A DNA stretch of 64,000 nt, from contig CM057469.1 in NCBI GenBank assembly GCA_030035585.1, forward strand, positions 115,546,650 through 115,610,649. Reading direction: 5' to 3'. The notes below the pieces were generated by a model that saw nothing but the letters and a program-made list of their open reading frames with translations, had not been told where the DNA came from and ran no database searches. The DNA is from Dugong dugon. Its lineage: Eukaryota; Chordata; Mammalia; Sirenia; Dugongidae. Numbering within the stretch: position 1 is the stretch's first letter; each line of letters opens with the position of its first letter. Positions 23,037-35,641 of the stretch are shown here, in pieces. The position numbers and the translations under genes are program-made.

Positions 23037-24110
23037 GTGAACCCTTACCTTTAAACTAACACTTTTAAACTAACTTTGAATAACGTAACATTCTTTTTTT
23101 AGTTCTATTAAAATCATGGGTTTTTCCTTTGATCTATTTTAAAAACTATAGTATTACACGTCTTTATAGTCTTAATATCTGCATTTCTGAAGCATTTCTA
23201 TGCATCTTTCTCTATGTAGCTGGATGGCATTTGCTATATTTGGTTTAGAACATTTTTGCTCTATAATAACTATGTGAAAATAATTCTATTCACCATATTC
23301 CTTTAAGGAAGACGACTGCATTTGTTTGAAAGAATGCTTTAATATGTGCTTGGGTTAAAAAGTGAACCCCACATTCCTAATTTGTACAAGTCTTCTATTT
23401 AATGTCTGACTTCAGAATAGAGGAGGAAATACGCTCTACATGAGACAAGGAAGTTTTTCTGTTATGAACATAAAAGGTACAGAGAGCAGATGAAGACAAA
23501 AGAGAGAAGGAAGAGAAAGAATGATACAGCAAAGTGGAGAGAGTTTGGAGAGGTCCATGGATATTTTAAGAAGGGCTATGCTTTAGAAACCCATAACAGT
23601 TATTCGTGTTGCCATGATCCACCTCCCTAAAAAAAAAAAAAATTAGAAAATTTAATATACTCACACATGCTTCGTGGGAATGGATATTTTGAGGAGTTTG
23701 AGAACTTGATACATTTTGTTTTTACTTCAAAATTTTAACTGAACAAAGTAACTCCTCTGAGATAATGAGCTACAGAAAGCAAAAAGAAAAAACACTGGTA
23801 ATTTGAAAAAATCGGTGAGTTGGAATACAAACTATTTACAATTAGATCTTTGTGGGCAAATGGGTTACATATAATATGTGGGTTGATTAATGTGAGATCT
23901 TCTTGATTTTCTAGTTATATAACCCCCTTTAAATTGAGTCGAGTGCACATTTTAACCATGATTGCCATACTTTCGGAATTTGGCAGGAATTGTAGACAAT
24001 TTTTGAGAGTGTATATTAAAATTTTTGTACTTTTTAAATTTTGTTCTTTCATTTATAAATGAATGTAGTTTTAATAACTTTCAATCTATGTCAGAGTTTA
24101 AGTGTGATTT
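23037..24110. other. Unassigned intergenic DNA
   Basis: About 1.1 kb without recognisable genes or repeats; a short A-run lies near 23630-23642. Confidence 0.4.
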
Positions 24111-24126
24111 AAAGTCAGCAGTTATT

Positions 24127-24955
24127 ACTTCCAAGCAACATGGCACGATAGACAGAATCACACACTGTCCTTCCACAGCAAAGATCCAAAATACTAAGTC
24201 AAACAGAGAAAAACATCAATCCTGAAACCCTAAGTATCAAAGGAAGAGATATAGAACTCAGCCAAGCACTAAATGCAATAAGAAACTGATAGAGAACAGA
24301 GGAGAGGAGAGACACATACAGAGGTCCCCTATCAGTTAAAGCAGCACAGATCCACCATCTTGGACTCCTGTTGGAGATCGGTGAACAGGGAGTACAGGAA
24401 AGCAGCTTCACAGAGCTCTCAGCAGGAGACAGAACAACCGGTAACCAGGGATATATGCTTTCCCACACCCCACCCTTCTTCACACCCACTAGCCTCCTTT
24501 GCTTCCCGCAGCCAGAGTTGCTTGGTCAGGAAGCACGAGCTTCCACTCTGTGCCACTTAGATTCCACCAGCCTGCACTGGCCGGCTCCCTGAGTGCCATT
24601 TGTTTGTTACTGTTTTTTTTTTTTTTTTTTTTTCCCTCTTTTGGTTTCTTCCATACCTCTCACCACCTCCACCTCCTTTCTCTCAAATATCTGGATCCAT
24701 GTGCCATCTTTGCTTCTTCCTGAAAGGCTGTGAAACACTGCTCGACTGTGGCACTGCTTCCTGGACAGTGCTGCCACGCTGGTGTGATCGCCATGTCTTT
24801 TGTTGGTTTGTTTGTTTTGATTTGTTGGTTTGTTTTCTTTTTCTTTTCTTGGCTTTGGAGCCCCTTCTAGCTGGGCAGTACTGTGCGGCTTGGGAGCTAC
24901 TCCCTCAGTCTGCTCAGTTGAGCAGTGGGATCCATGGGGGCATTTCTTTTGTCCA
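24127..24955 (+). promoter_or_regulatory. L1 5' UTR, shortened
   Basis: The 5' terminus aligns with the outer ends of the L1s at 18800-18852 and 46680-46721 (shared word cacagcaaaga in the sense direction). It contains a T-run at 24610-24632. The 3' part of the 5' UTR is absent because of the deletion that joins it to ORF1 near 24955. Confidence 0.7.
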
Positions 24956-25443
24956 GAACAGGGAGAGAAAAGAGAAAACACAGAGAAGATCATTGAAGAA
25001 TTACTGACAGAAAACTTCCCAAATATCATGAAAGATGAAAAGGCTGACCATTCAAGAAGCTTAATGAACTACAAAAGAAAATCACCAAGGCATATCATAA
25101 TCACACTTGCTAAAACCAAAGACAAACAAAGAATCCTGAAAGCAGCTTGAGAAAAACAAAAAGTCACATACAGAGGAGAAACAGTAAGACTAAGCTTGGA
25201 TTATTCAGCAGAAATCAAGCAGGCAAGAAGGCAATGGGGTGAAGTATATAAAACCTTGAAAGAAAATAATTGGCAGCCAAGAACAATATATCCTGCAAAA
25301 CTCTCATTCAAATATAATGGCGAAATTAGGACATTTCCAGATAAACAGAAACTAATGCAATATTTACAAACCAAACCAAAATTACAAGAATTATTAAAGG
25401 GAGTCCTTCGATCTGAGAACAAACAATATCAGACTACAGGCTG
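24955..25443 (+). pseudogene. L1 ORF1, N-terminal half deleted
   Basis: Only the part from the RRM onward remains: EKIIEELLTENFPNIMKDEK (25002 area), SPRHIIITLAKTKDKQRIL, and, after a stop and frame change near 25148, the C-terminal domain at 25196-25444 (ARRQWGEVYKTLKENNWQPR and YPAKLSFKYNGEIRTFPDKQ). The trimerising coiled coil seen in the other copies is missing, so this ORF1 could not form the normal trimer even without the stop. Confidence 0.88.
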
Positions 25444-25884
25444 AATCTAGAACACAGGATTGTACTAGCCAGATACAAACCCAGGAAATGAACTCTCAAG
25501 GACTATCCAAAACCAAAATTTAAAACAGGGCAACAAGAGGTTGATCTGTAATTGAAAACAACATCATAACAATAAAAGAGGGAATAAATGGTGTAGGTAT
25601 ACAACCTTCTAATGGAAGGCAAGGCAATACAAAGTAATAATAGACTGGTTCAAACCAAGGAAGATTAGGGTAAATTTCAAGGTAACCACAAAGAAAGTTA
25701 AAAAACATACTCATCAAAATAAAGTAGAGACACATAAAGTCTCAGTAAAAATAAAACCTGCAAAGCCAGAAGAAATGGAAAAAAAAAAACAAAACAAATC
25801 CACAAACAAAAGGAGTTCAGCACAGGAGAATAAGAAGAACAAAGAAAATGTCAGCACCGCAAAAAAAGAAAAAGGCGCTACAAA

Positions 25885-28800
25885 AAGACAGCAATAAACT
25901 CACACCTATCAATAATTACTTTGAATGTAAATGGCCTAAATGCACCCATAAAGAGAAGGAGAGTGACAGAATGTATAAAAAAACAGGGTCCTTCAATATG
26001 ATGTCTACAAGAGACACATCTTAGAAACAAAGACGTGAATTTATTAAAAGTCAAAGATTGGAAAAAAATATATGAAGCTAACAACTACCAGAAAGGAGCA
26101 GGAGTGGCAATACTAATCTCAGATAAAATAGACTTTAAAACAAACTCCACCATAAAAGACAAAGAAGGACACTATATAATGATTGAGGGGACAATCCATC
26201 AGGAAGACATAACCATAACAAACATCTACGCACTCAATGACAGGGCTCCAAATTACATAAAACAAACTCTAACATCACTGAAAAGAGAAATTGACGGTTC
26301 CACAATAATAGTGGGAGACTTCAATACACCACTCTTGGTAAAGGACAGAATATCTAGAAAGAAACTCAGCAAAGATACAGAAGACCTAAAGGGCACAATC
26401 AGCCAACTTGACCTCATAGACATATACAGAATACTCCACCCAACAGCTACAAAGTACACGTTCTTTTCCCATGCACATGAGATATTCTCCAGAATAGACC
26501 ACATCTTAGGCCACAGAGCAATCCTCAACAAGATCCAAAAGTGTGAGATAATTCAAGGTATCTTCTCTGACCACAATGCCATCAAGGTAGAAATTAACAA
26601 TAGAAAAAGCAAGGGAAAAAAATCAATTACATGGAAACTGAATAATACCCTGCTTCCACATCACTGGGTAATAGAAGAAATCAGAGAGGGAATCAAAAAA
26701 TTCCTAGAATCAAATAAGAATGAAAAGACATCATAGCAAATCTTTTGGGACACAGCAAAGGCAGTCCTCAGAGGAAAATTTATAGCAATAGATGCACACA
26801 TTTAAAAAGAAGAAAGGGACAAAATCAAAACATTAAATGAAGAACTCAAACAAATAGAAAGAGAACTGCAAAAAAAAAAAAAAGTGCACAGCCACCAGAA
26901 GAAAGGAAATAATAAAGATCAGAGCAGAAATAAATGAAATATAGAATAGAAAAACAATAGAAAGAATCAAAAAAAGCAAAAATTTTTTTCTTTGAAAGGA
27001 TCAACAAAATCGACAAATCACTGACCAAACTGTTAAAATAAAAAACAGGAGAGGACCCAAATAATCCAAATAAGAAATGAAATGGGGGACATTACAACAG
27101 ACCCAACTGAAATAAAAAGGATCATAACAGCATATTATGAAAAACTATACTGCAACAAATTTGAAAACCTAGAGGAAATGGATAAGTTTCTAGAAACACA
27201 CTACTTACCCAAGATAACACAAAGAGATGTTGGAAATCTGAACAGACCCATAACAAGACAAGAGATTGAAAAGGTAATAATAATTAAAAAAAAAATCTCC
27301 TGATTAAAAAAAAAAAAAAAAAAGTCCTGGCCCAGATGGCTTCACTGGAGAATTCTACCAAACATTCAGAGAAGAGCTTATACCAGTACTACTCAAACTA
27401 TTTCAGAACATAGAAAAGGAAGTGACACTTTCAAATCCATTCTATGAGACCAGCATAACCCTGATACCAAAACCAGGCAAAGACACCACAAAAAAAGAAA
27501 ATTACAGACCAATATCTCTCATGAATAAGGATGCAAAGATTCTCAACAAAATTTTAGCAAGTAGAATTCAGTATCATATCAAAAAACTGATACACCATGA
27601 CCAAGTAAAATTCATACCAGGTATGCAAGGTTGGTTCAACATTAGAAAATCAATCTGTGTAATCCACCACATAAATAAAAGGAAAGAAAAGATTCCCATG
27701 GTCATCTCAAATGATGCAGAAAAGGCATTCGACAAAGTCTAACACCCATTCCTGATAAAAAACTCTCAATAAAATAGATACAGAAGGGAAATTTCTCAAC
27801 AAAATAAAGGGCATCTATGCAAAACCAACAGCCAGCATCAATCTTAATGGAGAGAGGCTGAAAACATTCCCTTTGAGAACAAGAACAAGACAAGGATGCC
27901 CTTTACCTCCACTCCTATTTGACATTGTGGTGGAAGTCCTAGCTAGAGCAATAAGGCAAGAAAAACAAATAAACAGCAACAAAACTGGTAAGGAAGAAGT
28001 TAAACCGTCCCTATTTGTGGATGATATGATACTATACATAGAAAACCCTAAAGGCTCAATGAGAAAACTATTGAAACTAATAGAAAGATTCAGCAAAGTA
28101 AAAGGATACAAGATAAACATACAAAAATCAGTTTGATTCCTATACAGCAATAAAGAGAATGATGAAATTAGAAAAACAATACCAATTATAATAGCCCCTA
28201 AAAAAATAAAATACTTAGGAATAAATCTAACCAGGGATGTAAAAGACCTATACAAAGAAAACTACAAAACACTACTGCAAGAAACCCAAAGGGATCTACG
28301 TAAATGGAAAAACATACCATGCTCATGGGTAGATAGACTCAACATTGTGAAAATGTCAATTCTACCCAAAGCAATTTACAAATACAATGCAATCCCGATC
28401 CAAATACCAACAACATTCTTTAAAGAGATGGAAAAACTAATCATTAACTTTCTGTGGAAAGTGAAAAAGCCCCTGATAAGTAAAGCACTATTGAAGAAGA
28501 AGAAGAAAGTAGGAGGACTCGCACTATCTGACTTCAGAACCTACTATACAGCTATGGTAGTCAAAACAACCTGGTACTGGTACGACAGATACATTGACCA
28601 ATGGAACAGAATTGGGAAACCAGATGTAAATCCATCCACCTACAGTCACCTGATCTTCAACAAGGGCCCAAAGTCCATCAAATGGGGGAAAAGACAGTCT
28701 TTTTAACAAACGGTGCTGGCAAAACTGGATATCCATCTGCAAAAAAATGAAACAGGAGCCATACCACACGCCGTATACAAAAACTACTTCAAAATGGATC

Positions 28801-29714
28801 AAAGACCTGAATATAAAGCCCAAAACTATAAAGCTCATAGAAGAAAAAAAACAGGATCAATGCTAGAGGCCCTAATACATGGCATTAACTAACAACACAC
28901 AAACTCCAGAAGATAAGCTAGATAACTGGGATCTTGTAAAAATTAAACACTCATGCTCATCAAAAGACTTCACCAAAAAAGTAAAAAGAGAACCTACAGG
29001 TTGGGAAAAAAATTTTGGACATTAGAATCCAGACAAATGTTTAATCTCTAAAATGTATAGGAAAATCCAGCACCCTACAACAAGTAGACAAACAATCCAA
29101 TTAAAAAATGGGCAAAGGAAATCAACAGACACTTCACCAAAGAAGACATTCAAGTGGCCAACAGACACATGAAGAAATGCTCGCATTCACTTGCCATTAG
29201 AGAAATGCAAATTAAAACCACTATAAGATACTATCTCATCCCGGCATTACTGGCACAAATCAAAAACACTGGAAATAACAAATGTTGGAGAGGCTGTGGG
29301 AAGATTGGAACTCTTATGCATTGCTGGTGGGAATACAAAATGATACAACCATTTTGGAAAATGATATGGACTTCCTTAGAAAAGTAGAAATAGAAATACC
29401 ACACGATCCAGCAATCCCAATCCAGGAATATATCCTAGAGAAATAAGAGCCATCACACAAATAGACATATGCTTACCACGTTCATGGCAGCATTGTTCAC
29501 AATAGCAAAACAATGGAAACAACCTAGATGCCCATCAACAGATGAACGGCTAAACAAACTATGGTACGTACACACAATGGAGTATTATGCAATGATAAAG
29601 AACTATGATGATTCTGTGAAGCATCTCATAACATGGATGAAACTGGAGGACATTATGCCGAGTGAAATAAATCAATCACAAAAGGACAAATATTGTATGA
29701 GCCCACTACTGTAA
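25885..29714 (+). pseudogene. L1 ORF2 (endonuclease-reverse transcriptase), broken but best preserved
   Basis: This is the clearest ORF2 in the window. The endonuclease part has a 233-residue open stretch at 26035-26736 with IIVGDFNTPL, FSRIDHILG and IFSDHNAIKVEI, the metal-binding and catalytic neighbourhood. Reverse transcriptase begins near 27422 ([21 protein letters not shown]) and its catalytic box FVDDM lies at 28014-28028. The C-terminal region includes [20 protein letters not shown] (28347-28706) and a cysteine-rich motif [20 protein letters not shown] (29154-29387). Frameshifts near 26737, 27300, 27745 and 28137 and further breaks before 29154 abolish function. No start ATG is seen at the expected position near 25885. 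Confidence 0.92.
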
Positions 29715-30630
29715 AAACTCATGAAGAAGTTTACACACAAAAATAAATAATCTTTGCTGGTTATGAAGGGTGGGAGAGGTGTGTGTGGGGGGGAAATACT
29801 AAATAAACAATAGATAAGTGGTAACTTTGGTGAAGGGTAAGACAGTACACAATACTGGGGATGTCAGCACAGCTTGTACAAGGAAAGGTCATGGAAGCCC
29901 CATAGACACATCGAAACTCCCTGAGGGACCGAATTGCTGGGCAGAGGGCTGTGGGGACCATGGTGTTGGGGAACATCTTGCTCAATTGGCATAACATAGT
30001 TTATACAGAATATGTTCTATATTCTACCTTGGTGAGTAGCATCTGGGGTCTTAAAAGCCTGTGACCAGCCATCTAAGATACTCCACTGGTCTCACCCCTT
30101 CGGGAGCAAGGGTGAATGAAGAAAACAAGATACAAAGGAAAGATTAGGCCAAAGGGCTAATGGACCGCAAGTACTACGACCTCCACCAGACTGAGTCCAG
30201 TACCACTAGATGGTGCCCGGCTACCACCACTGACTGCTCTGACCAGGATCACAAGAGAGGGTCTCAGACAGAGCTGGAGAAAAATGTAGAAGAAAATTCT
30301 AACTCACAAAAAAAGACCAGACTTACTGGCCTGACAGAGACTGGAGAAGCCCTGAGAGTATGGCCCCTGGACACCATTTTAGCTCAGTAATGAAGTCATT
30401 CCTGATGACAAGGATGGACACCCTTTTAGCTCAGCAATGAAGTCATTCCTGAGGACAAGGACTAGAAGGCAGGAGGGACAGGAAAGCTGGTAATAGGGAA
30501 CCCAAGGTTGAGAATGGACAGTGCTGACATGTCGTGGGGTTGTTAACCATTGTCATATAACAATATGTGTACCAACTGTTTAATGAGAAACTATTTGTTC
30601 TGTAAACCTTTACCTAAAATACAATTAAGA
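29715..30630 (+). other. L1 3' UTR
   Basis: The elephant-type L1 3' UTR, matching 4165-5264 and the reverse of 11160-12026 and 42600-43462. It includes a G-run at 29778-29793 and ends in an A-rich tail (acaattaagaaaag). It lacks the extra composite tail found at 10832-11090. Confidence 0.85.
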
Positions 30631-30646
30631 AAAGTCAGCATTTATG

Positions 30647-31779
30647 ATATGCCTAATTATATCCATATATGTATGTGACTATCTACCTATTACAAAAACA
30701 TACAATGCATACAAATCTATCTAGCCATCCATCCATCCGTTTACTGTGCATGCATATACAATACATACATATATTCATGCATATGTGTTTATATATGGAG
30801 GATGATAGATACATAGATAGATACAAAGATACATAGATTGATAGATATTTGGCGTCTGAAATCTATATTATGGACAAATAGTTGCCATTTACCAGTTATA
30901 GTTACAAATAACAAAATTAAAAAAAAATATGTATTAATATAATTATACCAAACTGTATTCCTGTGGATAGTCACACAGATAAGAACAACAGCAACAAAAA
31001 AGAAAAAAGAAAAACTGAACTCTTTAGCTATGATGCTTTGTAATTTAGCACCATCATATAATATTTTAAAATCAGCAATGTATTAATTTAAAGTCCCATT
31101 GAAGATGGCAGAAACTGTAGACGTTTCTGCTCATTGGAAGCAAATGGTAAAAAGAATATAAAATTAATATCAGAAAGAAAATTTTATGATCACAACTATA
31201 AACTTAATGGATAGCGAAGAGATATTAGTGCAATAAAAATTATATCTGGTTAAGGGAGGAGATCAAGGGGGGGTTAATGTGCGAGAAAAGTGTTGGAAGT
31301 GTTTAGAGTACTTTGAAAGTGGTGGAAATGACCATCTTATGGAGCAAAACCTATAAACTTAGCTTATTCTCAAAGTAAGTAATGGGTAATGAGATTGTCA
31401 GGTCATCCTGAAGAAAACAAAAAGCGCGATTACTGTGTTAAAGAGCTGAGACATAGGGGCTTTAGTCTACCCCATGCAGATTTTCTACTAGCAAGGAACA
31501 CGTCCAGAAATGCAACCAACAGAGTATAGTGAAAGTGATCAAAGTCATCACATGTTACATTACATGGCAAAGGAGAATTAAGGTAGCAGATGGAAATAAG
31601 GTTGCTAAACAGGTGACTTAAAAATAAGGATATTAATCTAGATTATCTGAATGCACCAAATGTAATCACAAGCTTTCTTAAATGTGAAAGAGGGAGGCAG
31701 AAGAGTCTGTGTTAACGTGATGTGATGTCATAAACTCAAATGGCCATTGCTGGCTTTGCAGATGGTGCGAGAAAAGTAA
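30647..31779. other. Unassigned intergenic DNA with a tetranucleotide tract
   Basis: Apart from the CATC/GATA tract listed separately, I see no gene or known repeat in this 1.1-kb stretch. Confidence 0.4.
30715..30850. repeat. Degenerate (CATC)n / (GATA)n microsatellite
   Basis: Short runs of CATC (ccatccatccatccg near 30727) are followed by degenerate GATA/GATAC units (gatagatacatagatag near 30805). It is interrupted and probably stable. Confidence 0.75.
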
Positions 31780-32241
31780 CAAAGTTAGCCTCTACAAACT
31801 GGTATTTCATCAATTCCCACAACCTTGTTTTTCACCAGTAATTTCAGTGTTACTTGGGCTTGTTCCTTCAGTACCATCGGTTCTTAATCATATGCTGTCC
31901 CCTGAAATGGATGAACATCAATCAATTCTTTTTGGTGCAGTAACTCTGTGTATTCCTCCCATCTTTTGATGCTTCCTGTGTTGTTCAATATTTTGCGCAT
32001 AGAATCTTTCAAAATTGCAGCTCAAGGCTCAAATTTTTTCTTAACTTCTTTCAGCCTGAGAAATGCTGAGTGTGTTCTTCTCTTTTGGTTTTCTAACTCA
32101 AGGTCTTTTCACATTTCATTAAAATACTTTACCTTAACTTCTTGAGCTGCCCTTTGAAATCTGTTTAGCTATTTGACTTCATTATTTTTTCTCTGTTCAC
32201 TTTAGCTACTCTGTGCTCAGCAGTAAATTTCAGTCTCTTTT
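31780..32241 (-). mobile_element. RTE LINE copy B, inverted segment (left part)
   Basis: Minus-strand RTE covering the linker between endonuclease and reverse transcriptase: ttccttcagtaccatcgg, then tattcctcccatcttttg. It is homologous to 47730-48130 and 62940-63380. It is interrupted at 32241 by an old L1 and resumes at 36005. The RTE sequence stops near 31780 exactly where the plus-strand part (from about 36310) begins in element coordinates. Confidence 0.85.
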
Positions 32242-34183
32242 TATTTATTTTTTCATAAATTTATTTTATTTTGTTTTTGAGAATATACACAGGAGAACAT
32301 ACACCAATTCAGCAATTTCTACACATACAGTTCAGTAATGCTAATTACTTTCTTCAATTGTGCAACCATTCTCATCCTCCTTTTCCAAATTGTTCCTCCT
32401 CCATTAACATAAGCTTACTGACGCCTAAGGTTCCTATCTCATCTTTTGAATTGTTGTTGTCAGTTTGACCCCACATAGATAGCTCTTAAAGGAGCATAAT
32501 GCTCAAAGCAGTTTTTACTAGGTTAAGCTAAACTGTTGTTTGGTTTTCAGAAGACTTCAGGGAATATTTTTTGGTTTGAGGTTTAAAGATTATTTCAGAG
32601 AAATAGCTTCAGGGGTTGATCCAGTCTCCATGGCTCCAAAAAGTCTGGAATTCATGAGAATTTGAAATTGTGTTCTGTATTCCCCTCCTTTTGATCAGGA
32701 ATCTTCTATAAAATCTTTGGTAAAAACATTCAGTAATGGTAGCAGGGCACCATCCAGTTCTTCTGGTCTCTTGGCAAAGGAAGTAGTTGTTCACAGAGGC
32801 AATCAGTTTTGGATGGCCACTTGAAAGCTTTTAAGGTCCCAGATACTATGAAACAAACTAGGAAGTAGAATTGAAACACTAAACACTTTATTAAGCTAAT
32901 TAACTGGCATGCCCAATGAAACCATGACCCTAAAACTACAAAGCAAGAAATCAAATCCTATGAGGTGTTTGGTTGTACATAAGTAGCCTCACCAGCTGCT
33001 CTTTTTTGTTGTTGTTTCTGTGAATATATCTATCACACAGCATTTGCCAATTCAACTTCTTTCAAATGTACAACTTGCTGATACCAATTACATTAATGAG
33101 CTGTGCTGCCCTTACCCTTAATCAATGCAATTTCTTCATCACCTTAAACAAAAACTTAGTGCTAAGTAAGAAATAGCCCCCCATTACCCCCTCCCTCCAG
33201 CCCCTGGTTACCACTAATAAATTTTCATCTCTGTACCTTTGTTTCTTGTCTGTTTATACAAGTGAGGTCATACAATATTTGTTCTGTTGTTATTGACTTG
33301 TTTTACTCAGCACAATGTCTTCAAGCTCCATCCATGCAGCAACATGTATCAGGACTTCATTTCTATTTCTGGGTGAATAGTTTTTTATTTTATCTATGTA
33401 TCACATTTAGTTTATCCATTCATCTGTTGATGGCATTTTGGTTGTCCCCACCTTTTTACAGTATGAATAATGCTGCAATGAAAATTGGTATATATGTCTG
33501 TTCTTGTCTATGCTTTCAAGTTACTTGAGTATATTACTAGAAGTGGAATTGCTTGGTCATACGGTATTTCTGCTTTTAGAGTTTTGAAGAAATTTCCCAC
33601 TGTTTTCCTAACAGCTGCACCATTTTGCATTCCCACCAACAGTGGATAAGAGTTCCAATTTCCCCACATCCTTGCTAAGGTTTTTTATTTTCTGTGTGTT
33701 TGTTTTTTATTTTAGCCACATTAGTGGGAGTGATGGCACCTCATTGTGGATTTGATTTGCATCTCTTTGATGGTTATTGATACTGAGCATCGGCCATGTG
33801 TTTGGAGGCCATTTGAACATCCTCTTTGGTGAAAGGACGCAAGTCTTTTGTCCATTTTTGATTATTTGTCCTTTTGTTGTTAAGTAGTTAAAGTTATATA
33901 TATATAATAATGCTTGTGAAAGCTGGAACCTGTGTAAGGTGGAAACCTGTCAGAGAAGGAAAACTCAAATATTTCCCACTAAAACAAGTGATAGAGAAGA
34001 GGTAAGACTGAACCATGTCAAAGGAGGAAAATTTGTGAGACCCAGAGAAACAAGGCAGTCCAGTCACACTCCAGCTTTCACAGGTTTCACCGTATCTTGC
34101 TTATTAGATTCTTACAGGATATATGTTTTCCAAAGACATTCTACCAGCCAGTAGCTTGTCTTTTCACTTTTTCATAAAGACTC
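32242..34183 (-). mobile_element. L1 inserted in RTE copy B (3' UTR and ORF2 C-terminus)
   Basis: A minus-strand L1 whose 3' tail begins in a T-rich stretch at 32241. It has two 3'-end-like starts, at about 32276 (gagaatatacacaggagaac) and about 33014 (ctgtgaatatatctatcac), then ORF2 C-terminal sequence (33200-33890, for example gacttgttttactcagcac). It is split by a small inverted-repeat insertion (33908-34090) and at 34184-34201 by a younger L1, resuming at 35642. A target duplication is visible as tcagtctctttt at 32230-32241 and tcagattctctttt at 35991-36004. Confidence 0.75.
33908..34090. mobile_element. Short insertion with terminal inverted repeats
   Basis: A block of about 180 bases breaks the continuity of L1 sequence between 33890 and about 34095 and does not look like L1. 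The 13-mer tgtgaaagctgga at 33915-33927 is repeated as its exact reverse complement tccagctttcaca at 34070-34082. This is compatible with a small non-autonomous DNA transposon or a foldback element. I recognise no family, and no target duplication was confirmed. Confidence 0.45.
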
Positions 34184-34201
34184 TTGGTTAACAAACTTAT
34201 T

Positions 34202-35641
34202 TCTCCCCCCTTTTTTTAATGTTGCAGTTTAAATGAATTTTACATTTCAAGTTAGTCTCCCATACAAAATTTTTTACATAAATTGTTATGTGACCCTGAT
34301 TGCTCACCCCATTCTACGACAGCACACTTCTCCTTTCCGCCCCTGATTCCCCATGTCCATTCAACGAGCTCCTAACCCTCTGCCGTCCCATCTCACCTCC
34401 AGACAGAAGCTGCCCCTTTGGTCTTTTATATCTACTTGAGCTAAGAGGCATACTCTTCATGAGTATCACTTTATGTCCCACAGTCCAGTCCAATCCCTGT
34501 CTGAAGAGTTGGCCTTGGAAATTGTTTTAGTTCTGGGCTGATAGAGAATCCAGGGGTCTTGATTTCTGGGGTACCTCCAGTCTCAGACCATCAAGTCTGG
34601 TCTTCTTACTAGAATTTGAGTTCTGCACCCGTCTTTCTGCTGCTCCATCAGGGACTCGCTGTTGTGTTCCCTGTCAGGGCAGCCATTGGTGGTAGCTGGG
34701 CACCATCTAGTTCTTCTGGTCTCAGGCTGATGAAGTCTCTGGTTTATGTGGCCCTTTCTGTCTCTTGGGCTACTACTTTCCTTGTGTCTTTGGTGTTCTT
34801 CATTCTCCTTCACTCCAGGTGGTTGAGACCAATTGATGCATCTTAGATGACTGCTTGCAAGCTTTTAAGACCCCAGACCCCACTCACCAAAGTAGGATGC
34901 AGAACATTTTCTTAACAAGCTTTGTTATGTCAATTGACCTATATGTCCCCTGAAAGCATGGTCCCCAGACCCCTACCCCGCTGCTCTGTATCTCGAAGTA
35001 TTTGATTGTATTCAAGAAACTTCTTAGCTTTGGTTTAGTCCCATTGTGCTGACTTCCCGTGTAATGTGTGCTGTCCTTCCCTTTGGCTAAGATGATTCTT
35101 ATCTGCCATCTAGTTAGTAAATAACCCTCACACTCCCGCCCCACCCTCGTAACCATCAAAGAATGTTTTCTTCTGTGTTTAAACCTTTTCCTGAGTTCTT
35201 ATAATAGTGGTCTTATACAGTTTTTGTCTATCTGTGACTGACTAAATTCACTTAGCATAATAAGTTCCAGCTTCCTCTATGTTATACTATGTTTCCTGGC
35301 TTCATCGTTGTTCTTTCTGTTGCATAGCAGTCCCTTGTGTGGTCATACCACAATTTGTTTATCCATTCATCCGTTGATGAGCACATAGGTTGTTTCCATC
35401 TTTTTGCTATTGTGAACAGTGCTGCAATGAACATGGATGTGTATATATCTATTTGTGTGACAGCTCTTGTTTCTCTAGGATATATTCCAAGGATCAGGAT
35501 AGCTGGATCGTATGGTCCTTCTATTTCTAGCTTTTTAAGGAAGCGTCAAATTGATTTCCACAATGGTTGTACCATTTTACATTCCCACCAACAGTGTATA
35601 AGTGTTCCAGTCTCTCCACATCCTCTCCAGCATTTATTATT
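34202..35641 (-). mobile_element. 5'-truncated L1 inserted in the older L1
   Basis: A 1.44-kb minus-strand L1: 3' UTR from 34202 to about 35180, then the ORF2 C-terminal end (35337-35640; tatattccaaggatcagg). A perfect 18-bp target duplication, ttggttaacaaacttatt, lies at 34184-34201 and 35642-35659. Its 3' end (agtttaaatgaattttac and ttcaagttagtctcccat) is a different subfamily from 11090-12026 and is the same as the plus-strand end at 58464-58740. Confidence 0.92.

Larger units (their letters stand above)
24127..30630 (+). mobile_element. L1, both ends present, plus strand, with internal deletion
   Basis: A 6.5-kb L1 with 5' UTR (24127 to about 24955), a truncated ORF1 (about 24955-25443), ORF2 (about 25885-29714) and a 3' UTR to 30630. 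A near-perfect 16-bp target duplication (aaagtcagca(g/t)ttat) lies at 24111-24126 and 30631-30646. The coiled-coil half of ORF1 and the end of the 5' UTR are missing relative to the copies at 10832-18852 and 42181-46721. ORF2 is broken but relatively well preserved. Confidence 0.92.

Noticed and set aside
24607..25029. 140-residue lysine-rich frame on the minus strand
   Set aside because: Antisense to the L1 5' UTR and ORF1; lysine run comes from the T-run at 24610-24632.
30715..30850. Possible CRISPR-like or satellite array
   Set aside because: Units are four bases and degenerate, so it is an ordinary microsatellite; the genome is mammalian.
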